Counted from the first letter of the stretch, positions 26,489 through 35,200 are shown. The stretch: DNA of 64,000 bases from Clostridia bacterium (GCA_017471945.1 JAFURH010000004.1:1-64000); one strand, 5' to 3'. Program-made: numbers and translations. The notes: generated from the sequence alone by a model not told the origin.

Positions 26489-27834
26489 GAGAACCAAACG
26501 CAAAAGTCACCGTGATCGGCGGCGGGCTTGCGGGGAGCGAAGCGGCGTATTATCTGGCTTCGCACGGGATTCAAACGACGCTCGTCGAAATGAAGCCGAA
26601 AAAATTTACTCCCGCGCACGAAAGCGAGGGCTACGGCGAACTCGTCTGCTCGAATTCTTTAAAAAGCAACGACCCGTACTCCAACGCTTGCGGGCTGTTG
26701 AAAGAAGAAATGCGGCTTTTGGGCTCGCTCGTGATCGAGGCGGCGGATAAAACCAAAGTTCCCGCGGGCGCGGCGCTTGCCGTCGATCGGGAAAAATTTT
26801 CGGCGTATATCACCCAAAAGCTCCGTTCTTGTGCCAACCTTACCTTAAAAACGGAAGAAGTTCTTTCCCTGCCCGATCCGAAGGAAGGGGAATATGCGAT
26901 CGTCGCGACGGGTCCGCTTACCTCCGAGCTGCTCTCAAAGGATATCCTTAAAAAGCTCGGCGGGGAATTGCATTTTTACGACGCTTCCGCGCCGATCGTG
27001 TCCGCGGACAGTATCGATACGTCCTGCGCTTTCACGGGCGACAGATACGGCAAAGGCACGGGCGACTATATCAACTGCCCGATGACGAAGGAAGAATACT
27101 ACGCTTTCGTGGACGAGCTTTTAAAAGCCGAACGCGCGATGCTCCACGAGTTCGAAAAAGGGGAGATCTTCGAGGGGTGTATGCCGATCGAGGTAATGGC
27201 TTCCCGCGGTAGGGATACCCTTCGTTACGGCACGTTAAAGCCCGTCGGGCTGTTTGGCGAGGACGGCAAACGCCCGTTCGCGGTGTTACAGCTTCGGAAA
27301 GAAACGGAAAGCGGGGAAACGTATAACCTCGTGGGATTTCAAACGAATTTGAAATTTTCCGAACAAAAACGGGTGTTTTCAATGATCCCCGCCCTCAAAA
27401 ACGCAGAGTTTTTACGCTACGGCGTAATGCACAGAAATACGTTTTTAAACTCGCCTTGCGTTTTAAATCGGAATTTTTCGTTTAAGAATAATAAACGCTT
27501 GTTTTTTGCGGGTCAGCTCACGGGCGTGGAAGGCTACGTCGAGAGCGCGTCAAGCGGGCTTACGGCGGCGATCGCGATCGCGGATAAGATTTTGGGTCGC
27601 GAGCCACTCGCGCTTGGCGACGATACGGTTACGGGCGCGCTCCAAACGCACGTGTCCACCCCGAATAAGGACTTTCAGCCTATGAACGCGAACTACGGAA
27701 TTTTAACCCCGCTCGGCGTTCGGATACGGGATAAAAAGGAACGCTACCGCGCTCTTTCCGAGCGCGCGCTCCAAGCGGTGAAAACCGCGCTTGAAACGCA
27801 AAAACAACGGACGACAAAAGAGTCTAAGGAGTAA
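26485..27834 (+). CDS. trmFO: FADH2/folate-dependent tRNA m5U54 methyltransferase TrmFO
   Basis: Methylates U54 of tRNA with methylenetetrahydrofolate. The FAD dinucleotide fold VIGGGLAGSEAAYYLA is at about residues 9-24, followed by the family motifs CSNSLKSND and YVESASSGLTAAI near the C-terminus. Catalytic Cys candidates lie in CSNSLK and SCAFTG. 449 residues, normal. It overlaps topA by 4 nt, so translation is coupled. hslV follows after 6 nt; xerC, often between them, is absent. Confidence 0.96.
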   Translation: MREPNAKVTVIGGGLAGSEAAYYLASHGIQTTLVEMKPKKFTPAHESEGYGELVCSNSLKSNDPYSNACGLLKEEMRLLGSLVIEAADKTKVPAGAALAVDREKFSAYITQKLRSCANLTLKTEEVLSLPDPKEGEYAIVATGPLTSELLSKDILKKLGGELHFYDASAPIVSADSIDTSCAFTGDRYGKGTGDYINCPMTKEEYYAFVDELLKAERAMLHEFEKGEIFEGCMPIEVMASRGRDTLRYGTLKPVGLFGEDGKRPFAVLQLRKETESGETYNLVGFQTNLKFSEQKRVFSMIPALKNAEFLRYGVMHRNTFLNSPCVLNRNFSFKNNKRLFFAGQLTGVEGYVESASSGLTAAIAIADKILGREPLALGDDTVTGALQTHVSTPNKDFQPMNANYGILTPLGVRIRDKKERYRALSERALQAVKTALETQKQRTTKESKE

Positions 27835-27840
27835 AATAAT

Positions 27841-28443
27841 ATGGAATTTCGCGGCACGACGATTTGTGCGGTAAAAAGAAACGGCGTCACCGCTATCGCG
27901 GGCGACGGACAGGTGACGATGGGTGAATCGGTCATCTTTAAAAACACGGCGGTCAAGGTGCGCCGTATCTACGGCGGCAAGGTGATCTTGGGCTTTGCGG
28001 GCTCGGTCACCGACGCGTTCGCGCTCACCGAACGCTTCGAGGGTATGCTCAATAAATTCGCGGGCAACTTAATGCGCTCGGCGGTGGAGCTTGCCGATCT
28101 TTGGCGCAACGACAAGGTAGGCAGAAAGCTCGACGCGATGATGATCACCGCCGACGAAAACACGTTGTTGATCCTTTCGGGCACGGGCGAAGTCATCGAG
28201 CCCGACGAAGGGGTGTGCGCGATCGGGAGCGGGGGCAATTACGCGCTCGCGGCGGCGCGCGCGCTCATTCAGGAAACCGACTACGGCGCGGAAACGATCG
28301 CGAAAAAGGCGCTTAAAATCGCTTCGGAAATTTGCGTGTTCACCAACGACAATATCCGTTCGGAAACGGTCGGCGAAGAAACGCCCGAAAAGAAATCGGC
28401 GAAAAAACCCGCCAAGAAATCGGCAAAGGAGGCGCAGGAATGA
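27841..28443 (+). CDS. hslV: ATP-dependent protease subunit HslV (ClpQ)
   Basis: Proteasome-like peptidase that works with HslU. The catalytic Thr would be exposed by removal of MEFRG, leaving [20 protein letters not shown] and [14 protein letters not shown] are family motifs. 200 residues: about 20 more than usual because of a C-terminal Lys/Ala/Pro tail (from about residue 180) rich in [10 protein letters not shown]. Ribosome binding site AAGGAG. Overlaps hslU by 4 nt. Confidence 0.95.
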   Translation: MEFRGTTICAVKRNGVTAIAGDGQVTMGESVIFKNTAVKVRRIYGGKVILGFAGSVTDAFALTERFEGMLNKFAGNLMRSAVELADLWRNDKVGRKLDAMMITADENTLLILSGTGEVIEPDEGVCAIGSGGNYALAAARALIQETDYGAETIAKKALKIASEICVFTNDNIRSETVGEETPEKKSAKKPAKKSAKEAQE

Positions 28444-29747
28444 ATTTATCTCCCAAGCAGATCGTAAATCAGCTCGATAAATATATCATCGGTCAAAGCG
28501 ACGCGAAAAAAGCCGTCGCGATCGCGCTCAGAAACCGTTATAGAAGAGCGCAACTCCCCTCGGAAGTCCGCGAGGAGATCACCCCGAAAAATATCATTAT
28601 GAAAGGTCCGACGGGGGTCGGCAAAACGGAAATTGCCCGTCGGCTTGCCAAGCTCGTGCGCGCACCGTTCGTCAAAGTGGAAGCCACCAAATATACCGAG
28701 GTCGGCTACGTGGGGAAAGACGTGGAAGGAATGGTCCGCGATCTTGCGGAATGCTCCTATCGCTTAGTCAAAGCGGAAAAGGAAGAAGAGGTAAAAACCA
28801 AAGCGACCAAGGCGGCGGAAAAGCGTATCTTAAAAATCCTCGCGGAGGCGAAAAAAGAGGAAAAAGGCGACCTTGCCAAAGAGGTATTCGAAGGCAACCT
28901 TCTCGAAAATTTCCGCAAGGGAGCGTACGATAATTTCCCGATCGAGATCGAGGTCACGGACGTTCCGCAGGCGATGGAGCTCGTCCCCGGCGGCGCGGCG
29001 ATCTCTATCGGCAACATTTTCGGCGATATGTTCCAGCACAAAAAGAAAAAACGCCGTATGTCCGTAAAAGAAGCCTTCGAGGTCGCGCTTACGGAAGAAG
29101 CGGATAAGCTCGTGGACGAGGACGCCGTGAAAGACGAAGCCCTCCGCAGAGCGGAAAACGAAGGCATTATCTTTATCGACGAGATCGACAAGATCGCGGG
29201 CAAAGGCAACCGCGGCGGCGCGGACGTATCGAGGGAAGGGGTGCAAAGGGATATTCTCCCCATCGTCGAGGGCTGCACGGTCGTCACCAAATACGGTCCG
29301 ATCAAAACGGACTTTATCCTCTTTATCGCGGCGGGCGCGTTCCACGTGGCGGCGGTAGAGGATCTCATTCCCGAACTGCAAGGCAGATTCCCCGTTTCGG
29401 TGGAGCTCAAAAGCTTGACCAAAGAGGATTTCGTGAAAATCCTCACGGAAACGGAAAACTCCCTCGTGTTCCAGTATAGCACCCTTTTAAGAGTGGATAA
29501 TATCGACCTTCAATTCGACGAAGGCGCGATCGAGCGGATCGCGGAAGTGTCCGTCGAGCTCAACGCGACGAGCGAGGATATCGGCGCGCGCCGTCTGCAT
29601 ACGGTAATGGAATATCTTTTAGAAGACATTTCCTTCAACGCGGGCGGGGATTATCCCTTGTTTACGCTGAATATCGGCAAAAAATACGTGGACGAACACC
29701 TCGCCAAGCTCACGGGCGACAGAAACCTCAAAAAATACGTTTTATAA
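28440..29747 (+). CDS. hslU: HslU ATPase (ClpY)
   Basis: AAA+ unfoldase feeding HslV. Walker [16 protein letters not shown] (about residues 58-72), the pore motif YVGKDVE, Walker [13 protein letters not shown] (about 245), sensor and C-terminal regions including [18 protein letters not shown]. 435 residues, normal. The ATG at 28440 overlaps the hslV stop (ATGA); an upstream start would read out of frame through hslV and is unlikely. Confidence 0.96.
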   Translation: MNLSPKQIVNQLDKYIIGQSDAKKAVAIALRNRYRRAQLPSEVREEITPKNIIMKGPTGVGKTEIARRLAKLVRAPFVKVEATKYTEVGYVGKDVEGMVRDLAECSYRLVKAEKEEEVKTKATKAAEKRILKILAEAKKEEKGDLAKEVFEGNLLENFRKGAYDNFPIEIEVTDVPQAMELVPGGAAISIGNIFGDMFQHKKKKRRMSVKEAFEVALTEEADKLVDEDAVKDEALRRAENEGIIFIDEIDKIAGKGNRGGADVSREGVQRDILPIVEGCTVVTKYGPIKTDFILFIAAGAFHVAAVEDLIPELQGRFPVSVELKSLTKEDFVKILTETENSLVFQYSTLLRVDNIDLQFDEGAIERIAEVSVELNATSEDIGARRLHTVMEYLLEDISFNAGGDYPLFTLNIGKKYVDEHLAKLTGDRNLKKYVL

Positions 29748-29774
29748 AACGGGAAAAACCAAAAGGATAAAAAA

Positions 29775-31022
29775 ATGATCAACATACCCAAAGGCACGAA
29801 AGACGTTCTGCCTTCCGAATCTTATAAATGGCAATACGTGGAATCGGTCGCTCGCGAGCTTGCGAGCCTCTTTAACGCGAAAGAAATTCGCACGCCCACC
29901 TTCGAACACACCGAGCTTTTCTCCCGCGGCGTAGGCGACACGACGGATATCGTCACGAAGGAAATGTATACCTTCCTCGACAAAGGCAACCGCTCGATCA
30001 CCTTAAAGCCCGAAGGTACGGCGGGCGCGGGTCGCGCGTTTATCGAAAACGGCTTGATCGGCGGCGTTTTGCCCGCGAAAATGTTCTATATCACGCCCGC
30101 GTTTCGCTACGAACGCCCGCAGGCGGGAAGACTTCGCGAGTTTCACCAGTTCGGCGTGGAAGTGTTCGGCGCGAGCGGCGCGGATACCGACGCGGAAACG
30201 ATTATGCTCGCGGATTCGTTGCTCAAAAAGCTGGGGCTCAGCGTGAAGCTTTTTATCAACTCGATCGGCTGTCCGACCTGTCGCGCGGCGTATAACAAAG
30301 CGCTCAAAGACTTTTTCGCGGCGCATTTAGACGAGCTTTGCTTCGATTGCAAATCCCGTTTCGAGAAAAACCCGCTTCGCCTTCTCGATTGTAAGGAAGA
30401 AGGTTGCAAAAAGATCAATTCGGGCGCGCCGAGTATTCTCGATTATTTGTGCGAGGATTGCTCCGCGCACTTCGAAGCACTCAAAGAATTTCTCACCCTC
30501 GCGGGCATTTCCTACGAGATCAACCCCCGTATCGTGCGCGGCTTGGACTACTATACCCGCACCGTGTTCGAGTTCGTTTCGGACTCTATCGGCGCGCAAG
30601 GCACGGTCTGCGGCGGCGGCAGATACGACGGACTTATCAAACAGCTCGGCGGGAACGATTGCCCCGCGGTCGGTTTTGCGGCGGGGATCGAGCGGCTTTT
30701 GATGGTAATGGAGGCTTCGGGCGTGCAGATCCCTCAACCCGCGCCCGTCAAGGTCTATCTTGCGGGAATGAACGACGAATGTCGCAAAAAAGCCTTCGAG
30801 CTCGCGGCAACGCTGAGAAAGAACGGCGTGATCGCGGAAACCGATCATATGAACCGTTCGATCAAAGCGCAGTTTAAGTACGCGGACAAGCTTGGCGCTG
30901 AGTTCGTGGCGGTGATCGGGGAAAGCGAGCTTTCAGAAGGGGCGTTTAATCTTAAAAATATGTCCACGGGCGAAAGCGAAAAAGTGTCTTTTGCATCCGC
31001 GGTCGAATATTTTTCGAAATAA
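29775..31022 (+). CDS. hisS: Histidyl-tRNA synthetase
   Basis: Class II aminoacyl-tRNA synthetase. Motif 1 region IPKGTKDVLP at the N-terminus, motif 2 FRYERPQAGRLREFHQFGVE (about residue 112), the histidine-binding LDYYTRTVFEF and motif 3 GFAAGIERLLM. The C-terminal anticodon-binding domain begins near residue 320. 415 residues. A Cys-rich insertion (CPTCRAAY, CFDCKSRF, CKEEGCKK, CEDCSAHF, about residues 165-240) is the zinc-type insertion seen in several bacterial HisRS. No T-box is visible upstream. Confidence 0.96.
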   Translation: MINIPKGTKDVLPSESYKWQYVESVARELASLFNAKEIRTPTFEHTELFSRGVGDTTDIVTKEMYTFLDKGNRSITLKPEGTAGAGRAFIENGLIGGVLPAKMFYITPAFRYERPQAGRLREFHQFGVEVFGASGADTDAETIMLADSLLKKLGLSVKLFINSIGCPTCRAAYNKALKDFFAAHLDELCFDCKSRFEKNPLRLLDCKEEGCKKINSGAPSILDYLCEDCSAHFEALKEFLTLAGISYEINPRIVRGLDYYTRTVFEFVSDSIGAQGTVCGGGRYDGLIKQLGGNDCPAVGFAAGIERLLMVMEASGVQIPQPAPVKVYLAGMNDECRKKAFELAATLRKNGVIAETDHMNRSIKAQFKYADKLGAEFVAVIGESELSEGAFNLKNMSTGESEKVSFASAVEYFSK

Positions 31023-31055
31023 ACTCAAAGAATAAAGAAAGGAGGAAAAAAGACT

Positions 31056-31373
31056 ATGGTAAAATACGTAAACGGCAAAGAACTCGAAGAGCTTTTGGAA
31101 AGCTCGGGCAAAACGGTTTTCTGCGATTTCTGGGCGAGTTGGTGCGGCCCTTGCAGAATGTTAGCGCCCGTCTACGAGGACGTATCGGATAAATACGAGG
31201 ACAAAGCGGTATTCGTCAAGCTCGACGTAGACGAAAGCGAGGATGCGGCAATGAAATATTCGATCACTTCGATCCCGAACATTATCGCGTTCAAGAACGG
31301 CAAGCCCGCGGCGAACAACTTAGGCTTCGTGCCTCAGTCCGCCCTCGAAAACTTCGTAGAAGAAAACCTTTAA
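31056..31373 (+). CDS. trxA: Thioredoxin
   Basis: Disulfide reductase of the cytoplasm. The active site is SWCGPCRM at about residues 28-35 and the cis-Pro segment is SIPNIIAF. 105 residues, normal. Ribosome binding site GGAGG. Last gene of the comM-to-trxA run; a palindrome-mosaic repeat starts 5 nt after its stop. No thioredoxin reductase nearby. Confidence 0.96.
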   Translation: MVKYVNGKELEELLESSGKTVFCDFWASWCGPCRMLAPVYEDVSDKYEDKAVFVKLDVDESEDAAMKYSITSIPNIIAFKNGKPAANNLGFVPQSALENFVEENL

Positions 31374-31377
31374 GCAG

Positions 31378-31595
31378 GATAGGAAGTCCAGAAACTCAGT
31401 TTCTGGTGGGGTGCAGGGGCAACGCCCCGCGCATTATCGGACTTTAAAAAGGAAAACGCAGTTTTCCGCCTTTTCGTGGCGTAGCCACGCATTAAGGGGC
31501 AACGCCCCGCAATAAAGTACCCAAAATAAGCAACCGATAGGTTGCGCCCTTCGCCGTGAGGCGATTACGCGGCGTTGCCGCGGAAACGAACAGGC
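31378..31595. repeat. Palindrome-mosaic element, copy B
   Basis: Starts GATAGGAAGTC and shows eight perfect hairpins: 31388-31406 (CCAGAAAC/GTTTCTGG), 31416-31428 (GGGGC/GCCCC), 31451-31467 (GGAAAAC/GTTTTCC), 31475-31489 (CGTGGC/GCCACG), 31496-31508, 31530-31545 (GCAACC/GGTTGC), 31552-31563 and 31568-31582 (CGCGGC/GCCGCG). The first 65 bases match the minus-strand right end of copy A closely. No coding potential of note. Confidence 0.85.
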
Positions 31596-31607
31596 TAATA
31601 AAAAACG

Positions 31608-31640
31608 AAAGGACTCGGAATTTTCCGAGCCCTTTGTTCG
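31608..31640 (+). terminator. Possible terminator for the comM-trxA run
   Basis: AAAGG-CTCGGAA pairs with TTCCGAG-CCTTT (one mismatch, 2-nt loop extended by AT pairs), followed by TTTGTTCG. The T run is weak. Confidence 0.55.
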
Positions 31641-31666
31641 TATAAAGAAAAACCGATTGAAAATTA

Positions 31667-31695
31667 TTGACAACCTTTCAAAAAAATGCTAAAAT
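31667..31695 (+). promoter_or_regulatory. Extended -10 promoter for the structured leader
   Basis: TTGACA (31667-31672), 17-bp spacer, TAAAAT (31690-31695) with TGC just before. The predicted +1 at about 31701-31703 coincides with the first base of the leader's closing stem. Confidence 0.85.
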
Positions 31696-31700
31696 AAAAA

Positions 31701-31813
31701 TGCGACACAATTAAATAAAAATTTTTTCAACGAATATACTTCTAGTGGTAGGAGTGTATCTTTTCGCGTTAAAATTTTCGTTGAAAGAATCTGAAAAGTT
31801 TAATTGTGTCGCA
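31701..31813 (+). ncRNA. Unassigned structured 5' leader RNA (riboswitch-like)
   Basis: A 113-nt three-tier fold. The outer stem is a perfect 15-bp inverted repeat, TGCGACACAATTAAA (31701-31715) with TTTAATTGTGTCGCA (31799-31813). The middle stem is 10 bp, TTTCAACGAA (31725-31734) with TTCGTTGAAA (31777-31786). The apical stem TATACTTCT.../...AGGAGTGTAT (31735-31759) has one bulge and G-U pairs. TGTCGC (31807-31812) can alternatively pair with GCGACA (31860-31865) in the terminator that follows. No T-box, TPP, SAM or other class core is recognised. Ligand unknown. Confidence 0.7.
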
Positions 31814-31839
31814 GCAAAGCGAGAGGAGCATTTTTACGG

Positions 31840-31877
31840 ATGTCGTTTCGTTTTGCGGAGCGACATTTTTTATTTTT
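31840..31877 (+). terminator. Leader terminator before the lipoprotein gene
   Basis: ATGTCGTTTCG (31840-31850) pairs with CGGAGCGACAT (31856-31866) using two or three G-U pairs, loop TTTTG, followed by a T-rich run to 31877. The Shine-Dalgarno AAGGAGG begins at 31878, immediately after. This is the expression-platform position. Confidence 0.8.
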
Positions 31878-31890
31878 AAGGAGGTTTTCT

Positions 31891-33369
31891 ATGAGAAAAC
31901 GCAAAGTATTTCAATTGTTACTGTCGGTCGGTACGCTCACGTGCTGTTTCTTCGGTTTTACGGCGTGTGAAACTTCTAAAGAGCCGCATACGCACGTTTA
32001 CGATCAACAAACGGTACGCGAAGAATATCTTTCCTCTTTGGCGACCTGTACGGAAAAAGCGGTCTACTATACGTCCTGTTCGTGCGGCGAACACGGAGAA
32101 GAAACGTTTGAGGACGGAGAACCGCTCGGGCATACGGGCGGCGAAGCGACCTGCCAGGAAAAAGCCGTCTGTACCCGTTGTGAGAACGCGTACGGCGAAT
32201 ACGCAAACCATAATTTTGACGAGGAATGGAGTGTAAACGACGAAAAGCATTGGCGGGAGTGCGTAACTTCGGAGTGCAACGAACGCGCCGAAGAACAAAT
32301 ACATACTTATACGAACGGAAGTTGTATTTGCGGAAAGCAAGAGCCGATCTTCGATACGCATAGCGTAACGGCAAAAGAGTGGTCGGACGCTTTTGCGTTT
32401 GAAAACGTGACGATGGAAAATTATCGCCTCGTAGAAAATCAAAAGATTTTGACGATGGAGATATTGTTGGACGGCGAGAACGGCTTATTGATCGTAGACG
32501 GTATGAAAGTACCTATGGACGGGTACGCCGCCGCAATGCGTTTGACCTATAATTTTTCCTCTTGCTACGCTACTGCGACTTACGCCGACGGAAAATACGC
32601 CGTCGAGAGGTTCGACGTGTACGGAGACGGGAGTTACGTTTATGAAAACGCTTTATTGAGTTTTGATAACGGAAAATTACTCGGCATAGAAGCAACGGTC
32701 AAAGAAGAGGTCGTGGAATACGACGACGATTTCAACGAAATAGGCACGACGACGGAAACGTATTCGGCTGTTATCGAGTTTAAAGACTACGGAACGACGG
32801 AGCTTACTTATCAGAACGGTCCTTTAACGCAAGCGGAGTGGGAAAGCGCGTTTGCCGACGATAAATTTACGGACGTCGTAATCTCAGTGACGGACGAAGA
32901 GGGAACGAGTACGATCTGGCACGACGGCGCAAAGGAAAAATTTTCCACGACCAGCGTTCCGACTGCCGCGTTGTATTTGGTGGACGGAATTTGGTATTGG
33001 TACGGTACGGTCGTTGTAGAGAATTCCGTTACGCATTACGAAAGATCAGATTTTACGAGCGATCTGCCTTACGATTCGTTCGTCGCGGCGTTCGATCAAA
33101 TGTTTGCGCTATTAAAAGTTTCTTATGCTACTATGACTTATGATACCGAAAGCGGGGAATATCAATGGTTTGACGAAAACGGCGGATTCAGCGTAAAGAT
33201 CGAAAACGGCAAGCTGACGAGTATCACGCAAACGTTTATAACGCAAGAAGGAACGACTACGAAGCTTTGGCAATTTTCAAACTACGGAGTAACGACGGTT
33301 TCCGTGCCGTTTACTCCTTCGGTTTCCTGTACTTGTCAAATTTGCCAAGCGAACGCTACGAACGGGTAA
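31891..33369 (+). CDS. Cysteine-rich lipoprotein of unknown function
   Basis: A 492-residue predicted surface lipoprotein. The signal peptide ends in the lipobox GFTAC (Cys29). A Cys-rich region (about residues 35-155) has repeated motifs of the form HTYxx...CxxxxxxxxxCxxCG, similar to those in the lipoprotein at 3489. The remainder contains tandem, related blocks that start VTAKEWSDAF, LTQAEWESAF and a divergent PYDSFVAAF, each followed by beta-strand-like sequence, suggesting an internal duplication. Start ATG 31891 with AAGGAGG at 31878; an earlier ATG at 31804 lies in the leader. I do not recognise the family. It is preceded by a riboswitch-like leader and followed by a second lipoprotein gene after 11 nt. 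Confidence 0.75.
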   Translation: MRKRKVFQLLLSVGTLTCCFFGFTACETSKEPHTHVYDQQTVREEYLSSLATCTEKAVYYTSCSCGEHGEETFEDGEPLGHTGGEATCQEKAVCTRCENAYGEYANHNFDEEWSVNDEKHWRECVTSECNERAEEQIHTYTNGSCICGKQEPIFDTHSVTAKEWSDAFAFENVTMENYRLVENQKILTMEILLDGENGLLIVDGMKVPMDGYAAAMRLTYNFSSCYATATYADGKYAVERFDVYGDGSYVYENALLSFDNGKLLGIEATVKEEVVEYDDDFNEIGTTTETYSAVIEFKDYGTTELTYQNGPLTQAEWESAFADDKFTDVVISVTDEEGTSTIWHDGAKEKFSTTSVPTAALYLVDGIWYWYGTVVVENSVTHYERSDFTSDLPYDSFVAAFDQMFALLKVSYATMTYDTESGEYQWFDENGGFSVKIENGKLTSITQTFITQEGTTTKLWQFSNYGVTTVSVPFTPSVSCTCQICQANATNG

Positions 33370-33380
33370 GGAGAAGGCGT

Positions 33381-34190
33381 ATGAAAAAATTTTTAATTAA
33401 AATCTTTTTGATTTTTGCGTGTTTCGTTTTTCCGTTCGGCGGTTGTTTCGGAAACGGCGGTAAGGACGTGGAAGTACTCGTCGTTCACGCAACGAAAAGC
33501 GAAGTACTCTCCTTCAACACCGACGCATACGCATCCCAATTAAAGGTGCAACCCGAATATAAAGAAGGGAAAATCCTTTTGGGTTATTACGATACGAAAA
33601 CGGACGAAGGAAAGATGTATTTCGATTTTCTCGGCAAATGCACGACGAACGGTTGGGACGAGGAGTATCCCGATACTTTATACGCCGTATACGCACAGGC
33701 CGAAGATATTTTCCTCTATACTCCACAGATCAAATACGACGAAACGCCGTATAATCCAAGCTATAAATGGAGCGGAGGCTTTACAGAGTTTTACTTCGCC
33801 GATTTTTCGGAAGCCTCCATACAGGCTTTAAAAGGCGACGACGAATATACGGTCGGATATGCGAACGCCGCGAGGCAGATCTATTCCAATCCGAATACGC
33901 AAGTAACGGTTACGATGTCGTTTTCTTGTAAGCAGATTTGCGAATGTTGTGCGTTGAAGCTCAAATACAAGGTCAAGATAGGGGATGAGAGTTTCGAAGA
34001 AAAGCAAGTTTCTTTGTCTAACGAATGGCAAACGTTTTCCTTTTCTACACGAGTGTTTGCAAAACAACTTAAGGGCAACGGAGTGGAAAAAGGGTATATT
34101 TCTCTTTTAACGAATCCGGCGAGTCAACCGCATTTGAGCGAGCTGTATTCGGTGAAAAATATCTCTTATACGATCGGAAACGCAGAATAA
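33381..34190 (+). CDS. Lipoprotein with an InlB B-repeat-like segment
   Basis: A 269-residue predicted lipoprotein; lipobox PFGGC (Cys22). Residues about 45-100 (GKILLGYYDTKTDEG...NGWDEEYPDTLYAVYA) resemble the Listeria-Bacteroides type repeat found in surface proteins. The C-terminal part (from about residue 110) looks like a carbohydrate-binding-type beta sandwich (WSGGFTEFYFADFSEASIQ, EWQTFSFSTRVF) and includes a Cys cluster (CKQICECC). Start ATG 33381 after GGAGAAGG. It is co-transcribed with the upstream lipoprotein gene and so falls under the same leader. Function unknown. Confidence 0.72.
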   Translation: MKKFLIKIFLIFACFVFPFGGCFGNGGKDVEVLVVHATKSEVLSFNTDAYASQLKVQPEYKEGKILLGYYDTKTDEGKMYFDFLGKCTTNGWDEEYPDTLYAVYAQAEDIFLYTPQIKYDETPYNPSYKWSGGFTEFYFADFSEASIQALKGDDEYTVGYANAARQIYSNPNTQVTVTMSFSCKQICECCALKLKYKVKIGDESFEEKQVSLSNEWQTFSFSTRVFAKQLKGNGVEKGYISLLTNPASQPHLSELYSVKNISYTIGNAE

Positions 34191-34204
34191 GAAAAACGTA
34201 AAAA

Positions 34205-34236
34205 CCCGACGGCTTACGCCGTCGGGCAATTTATTT
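34205..34236. terminator. Terminator between the lipoprotein operon and rubrerythrin
   Basis: A perfect 9-bp stem CCCGACGGC/GCCGTCGGG with a TTAC loop, followed by CAATTTATTTT; A-rich on the other side, so it may work both ways. Confidence 0.82.
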
Positions 34237-34282
34237 TCAGCCTGCTTTTTTGTGAGAAAAGGAGGGTGGCTGACTGATTAAA

Positions 34283-34924
34283 TTAATAATTTTCCGCTCT
34301 TACTTGGAAATACGCCTGCGGATGGCTGCAAACGGGGCAGATCTCAGGTGCGCTCTTGCCTACTACGATATGTCCGCAGTTGGAGCATTGCCAAACCGCG
34401 TCGCCGTCCTTGGAGAACACGAGCTTGTTCTGCACGTTCGAAAGAAGCTTTTTATATCTTTCTTCGTGTTCTTTCTCGATCGCCGCAACGCCGTCGAAAA
34501 GATCTGCGATCTCGTCGAAGCCTTCTTCTCTCGCCGTCTTGGCAAATCCCGCGTACATATCCGTCCATTCGTAGTTTTCGCCTTCCGCCGCCGCTTTCAA
34601 ATTCTCGTCCGTCGAACCGATCGCGCCGCCGTTTAACAGCTTAAACCAGATCTTCGCGTGTTCTTGCTCGTTCTTTGCGGTCTCTTCGAAAATCGCCGCG
34701 ATCTGCACGTATCCTTCCTTTCTCGCCTTGCTTGCGAAATAGGTGTACTTGTTTCTCGCCTGCGATTCACCCGCGAACGCTTCCCAAAGGTTGGCTTCCG
34801 TCTTCGTTCCCTTCAAAGGGTTGATTTCTTCAAATACGCCTACTTGCTTGCACTTAGGGCAAGCCTCGGGAGCAACGTCGCCAACGTGTACGTAACCGCA
34901 AACCTTACAAACAAATTTCTTCAT
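34283..34924 (-). CDS. rbr: Rubrerythrin with two rubredoxin-like domains
   Basis: Non-heme diiron peroxidase protecting anaerobes from H2O2. Domains in order: an N-terminal rubredoxin-like domain ([11 protein letters not shown]...CPKC, residues 6-26); a ferritin-like four-helix domain with diiron ligands in [24 protein letters not shown] and [11 protein letters not shown]; and a C-terminal rubredoxin-like domain ([10 protein letters not shown]...CPVC). Most rubrerythrins have only one rubredoxin domain. 213 residues. Consensus promoter upstream, terminator downstream: monocistronic. Confidence 0.94.
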   Translation of the reverse strand: MKKFVCKVCGYVHVGDVAPEACPKCKQVGVFEEINPLKGTKTEANLWEAFAGESQARNKYTYFASKARKEGYVQIAAIFEETAKNEQEHAKIWFKLLNGGAIGSTDENLKAAAEGENYEWTDMYAGFAKTAREEGFDEIADLFDGVAAIEKEHEERYKKLLSNVQNKLVFSKDGDAVWQCSNCGHIVVGKSAPEICPVCSHPQAYFQVRAENY

Positions 34925-35001
34925 AACTCTTTACCTCTTTTATCGATTTTTTTGTTGTTGAAAATCAATCTTATTAGGACTAAGTTTCATTAACTGATTT
35001 A

Positions 35002-35030
35002 ATTATAATATAAAAAAATATATTTGTCAA
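35002..35030 (-). promoter_or_regulatory. Sigma-A promoter for rubrerythrin
   Basis: Minus strand TTGACA (35030-35025), 17-bp spacer, TATAAT (35007-35002), exact consensus; about 75 nt before the start codon. No clear PerR box was identified. Confidence 0.88.
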
Positions 35031-35105
35031 CGGTTTTGAATAAAAAAATTAAAAAATTTTTCCAAATTTTCATAATTCGTTAATATTTTAACAATAAACC
35101 CCGTT

Positions 35106-35172
35106 TATAATAGAAAAAAAGAGAAAAACCGACAAAAAAAGACGAAAAGAGCGGCTTCCTTATTATTATAAT
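35106..35172 (+). promoter_or_regulatory. Candidate -10 boxes for cardiolipin synthase
   Basis: Two perfect TATAAT sequences, at 35106-35111 and 35167-35172, neither with a convincing -35 box. The second overlaps an ATG at 35171, which argues against that ATG as the translation start. Confidence 0.45.
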
Positions 35173-35200
35173 GCAAGGAAGTAGATCGCGGGAGAGAACA

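Noticed and set aside
28757..29482. Minus-strand 240-codon frame inside hslU
   Set aside because: Ser-rich antisense shadow of hslU without domain signals.
31701..31813. 15-bp inverted repeats read as a MITE or IS remnant
   Set aside because: The left arm begins exactly at the predicted +1 of a strong promoter, inner stems are nested, a terminator and Shine-Dalgarno follow in order, and no target duplication is visible. A regulatory RNA fits better.
31701..31890. T-box leader
   Set aside because: No GGGTGG.ACCGCG-like T-box sequence, no specifier loop pattern, and the genes downstream are not amino-acid or tRNA related.
35171..35200. ATG 35171 as start of cardiolipin synthase
   Set aside because: It overlaps a TATAAT box and has no ribosome binding site; GTG 35201 has a good site.
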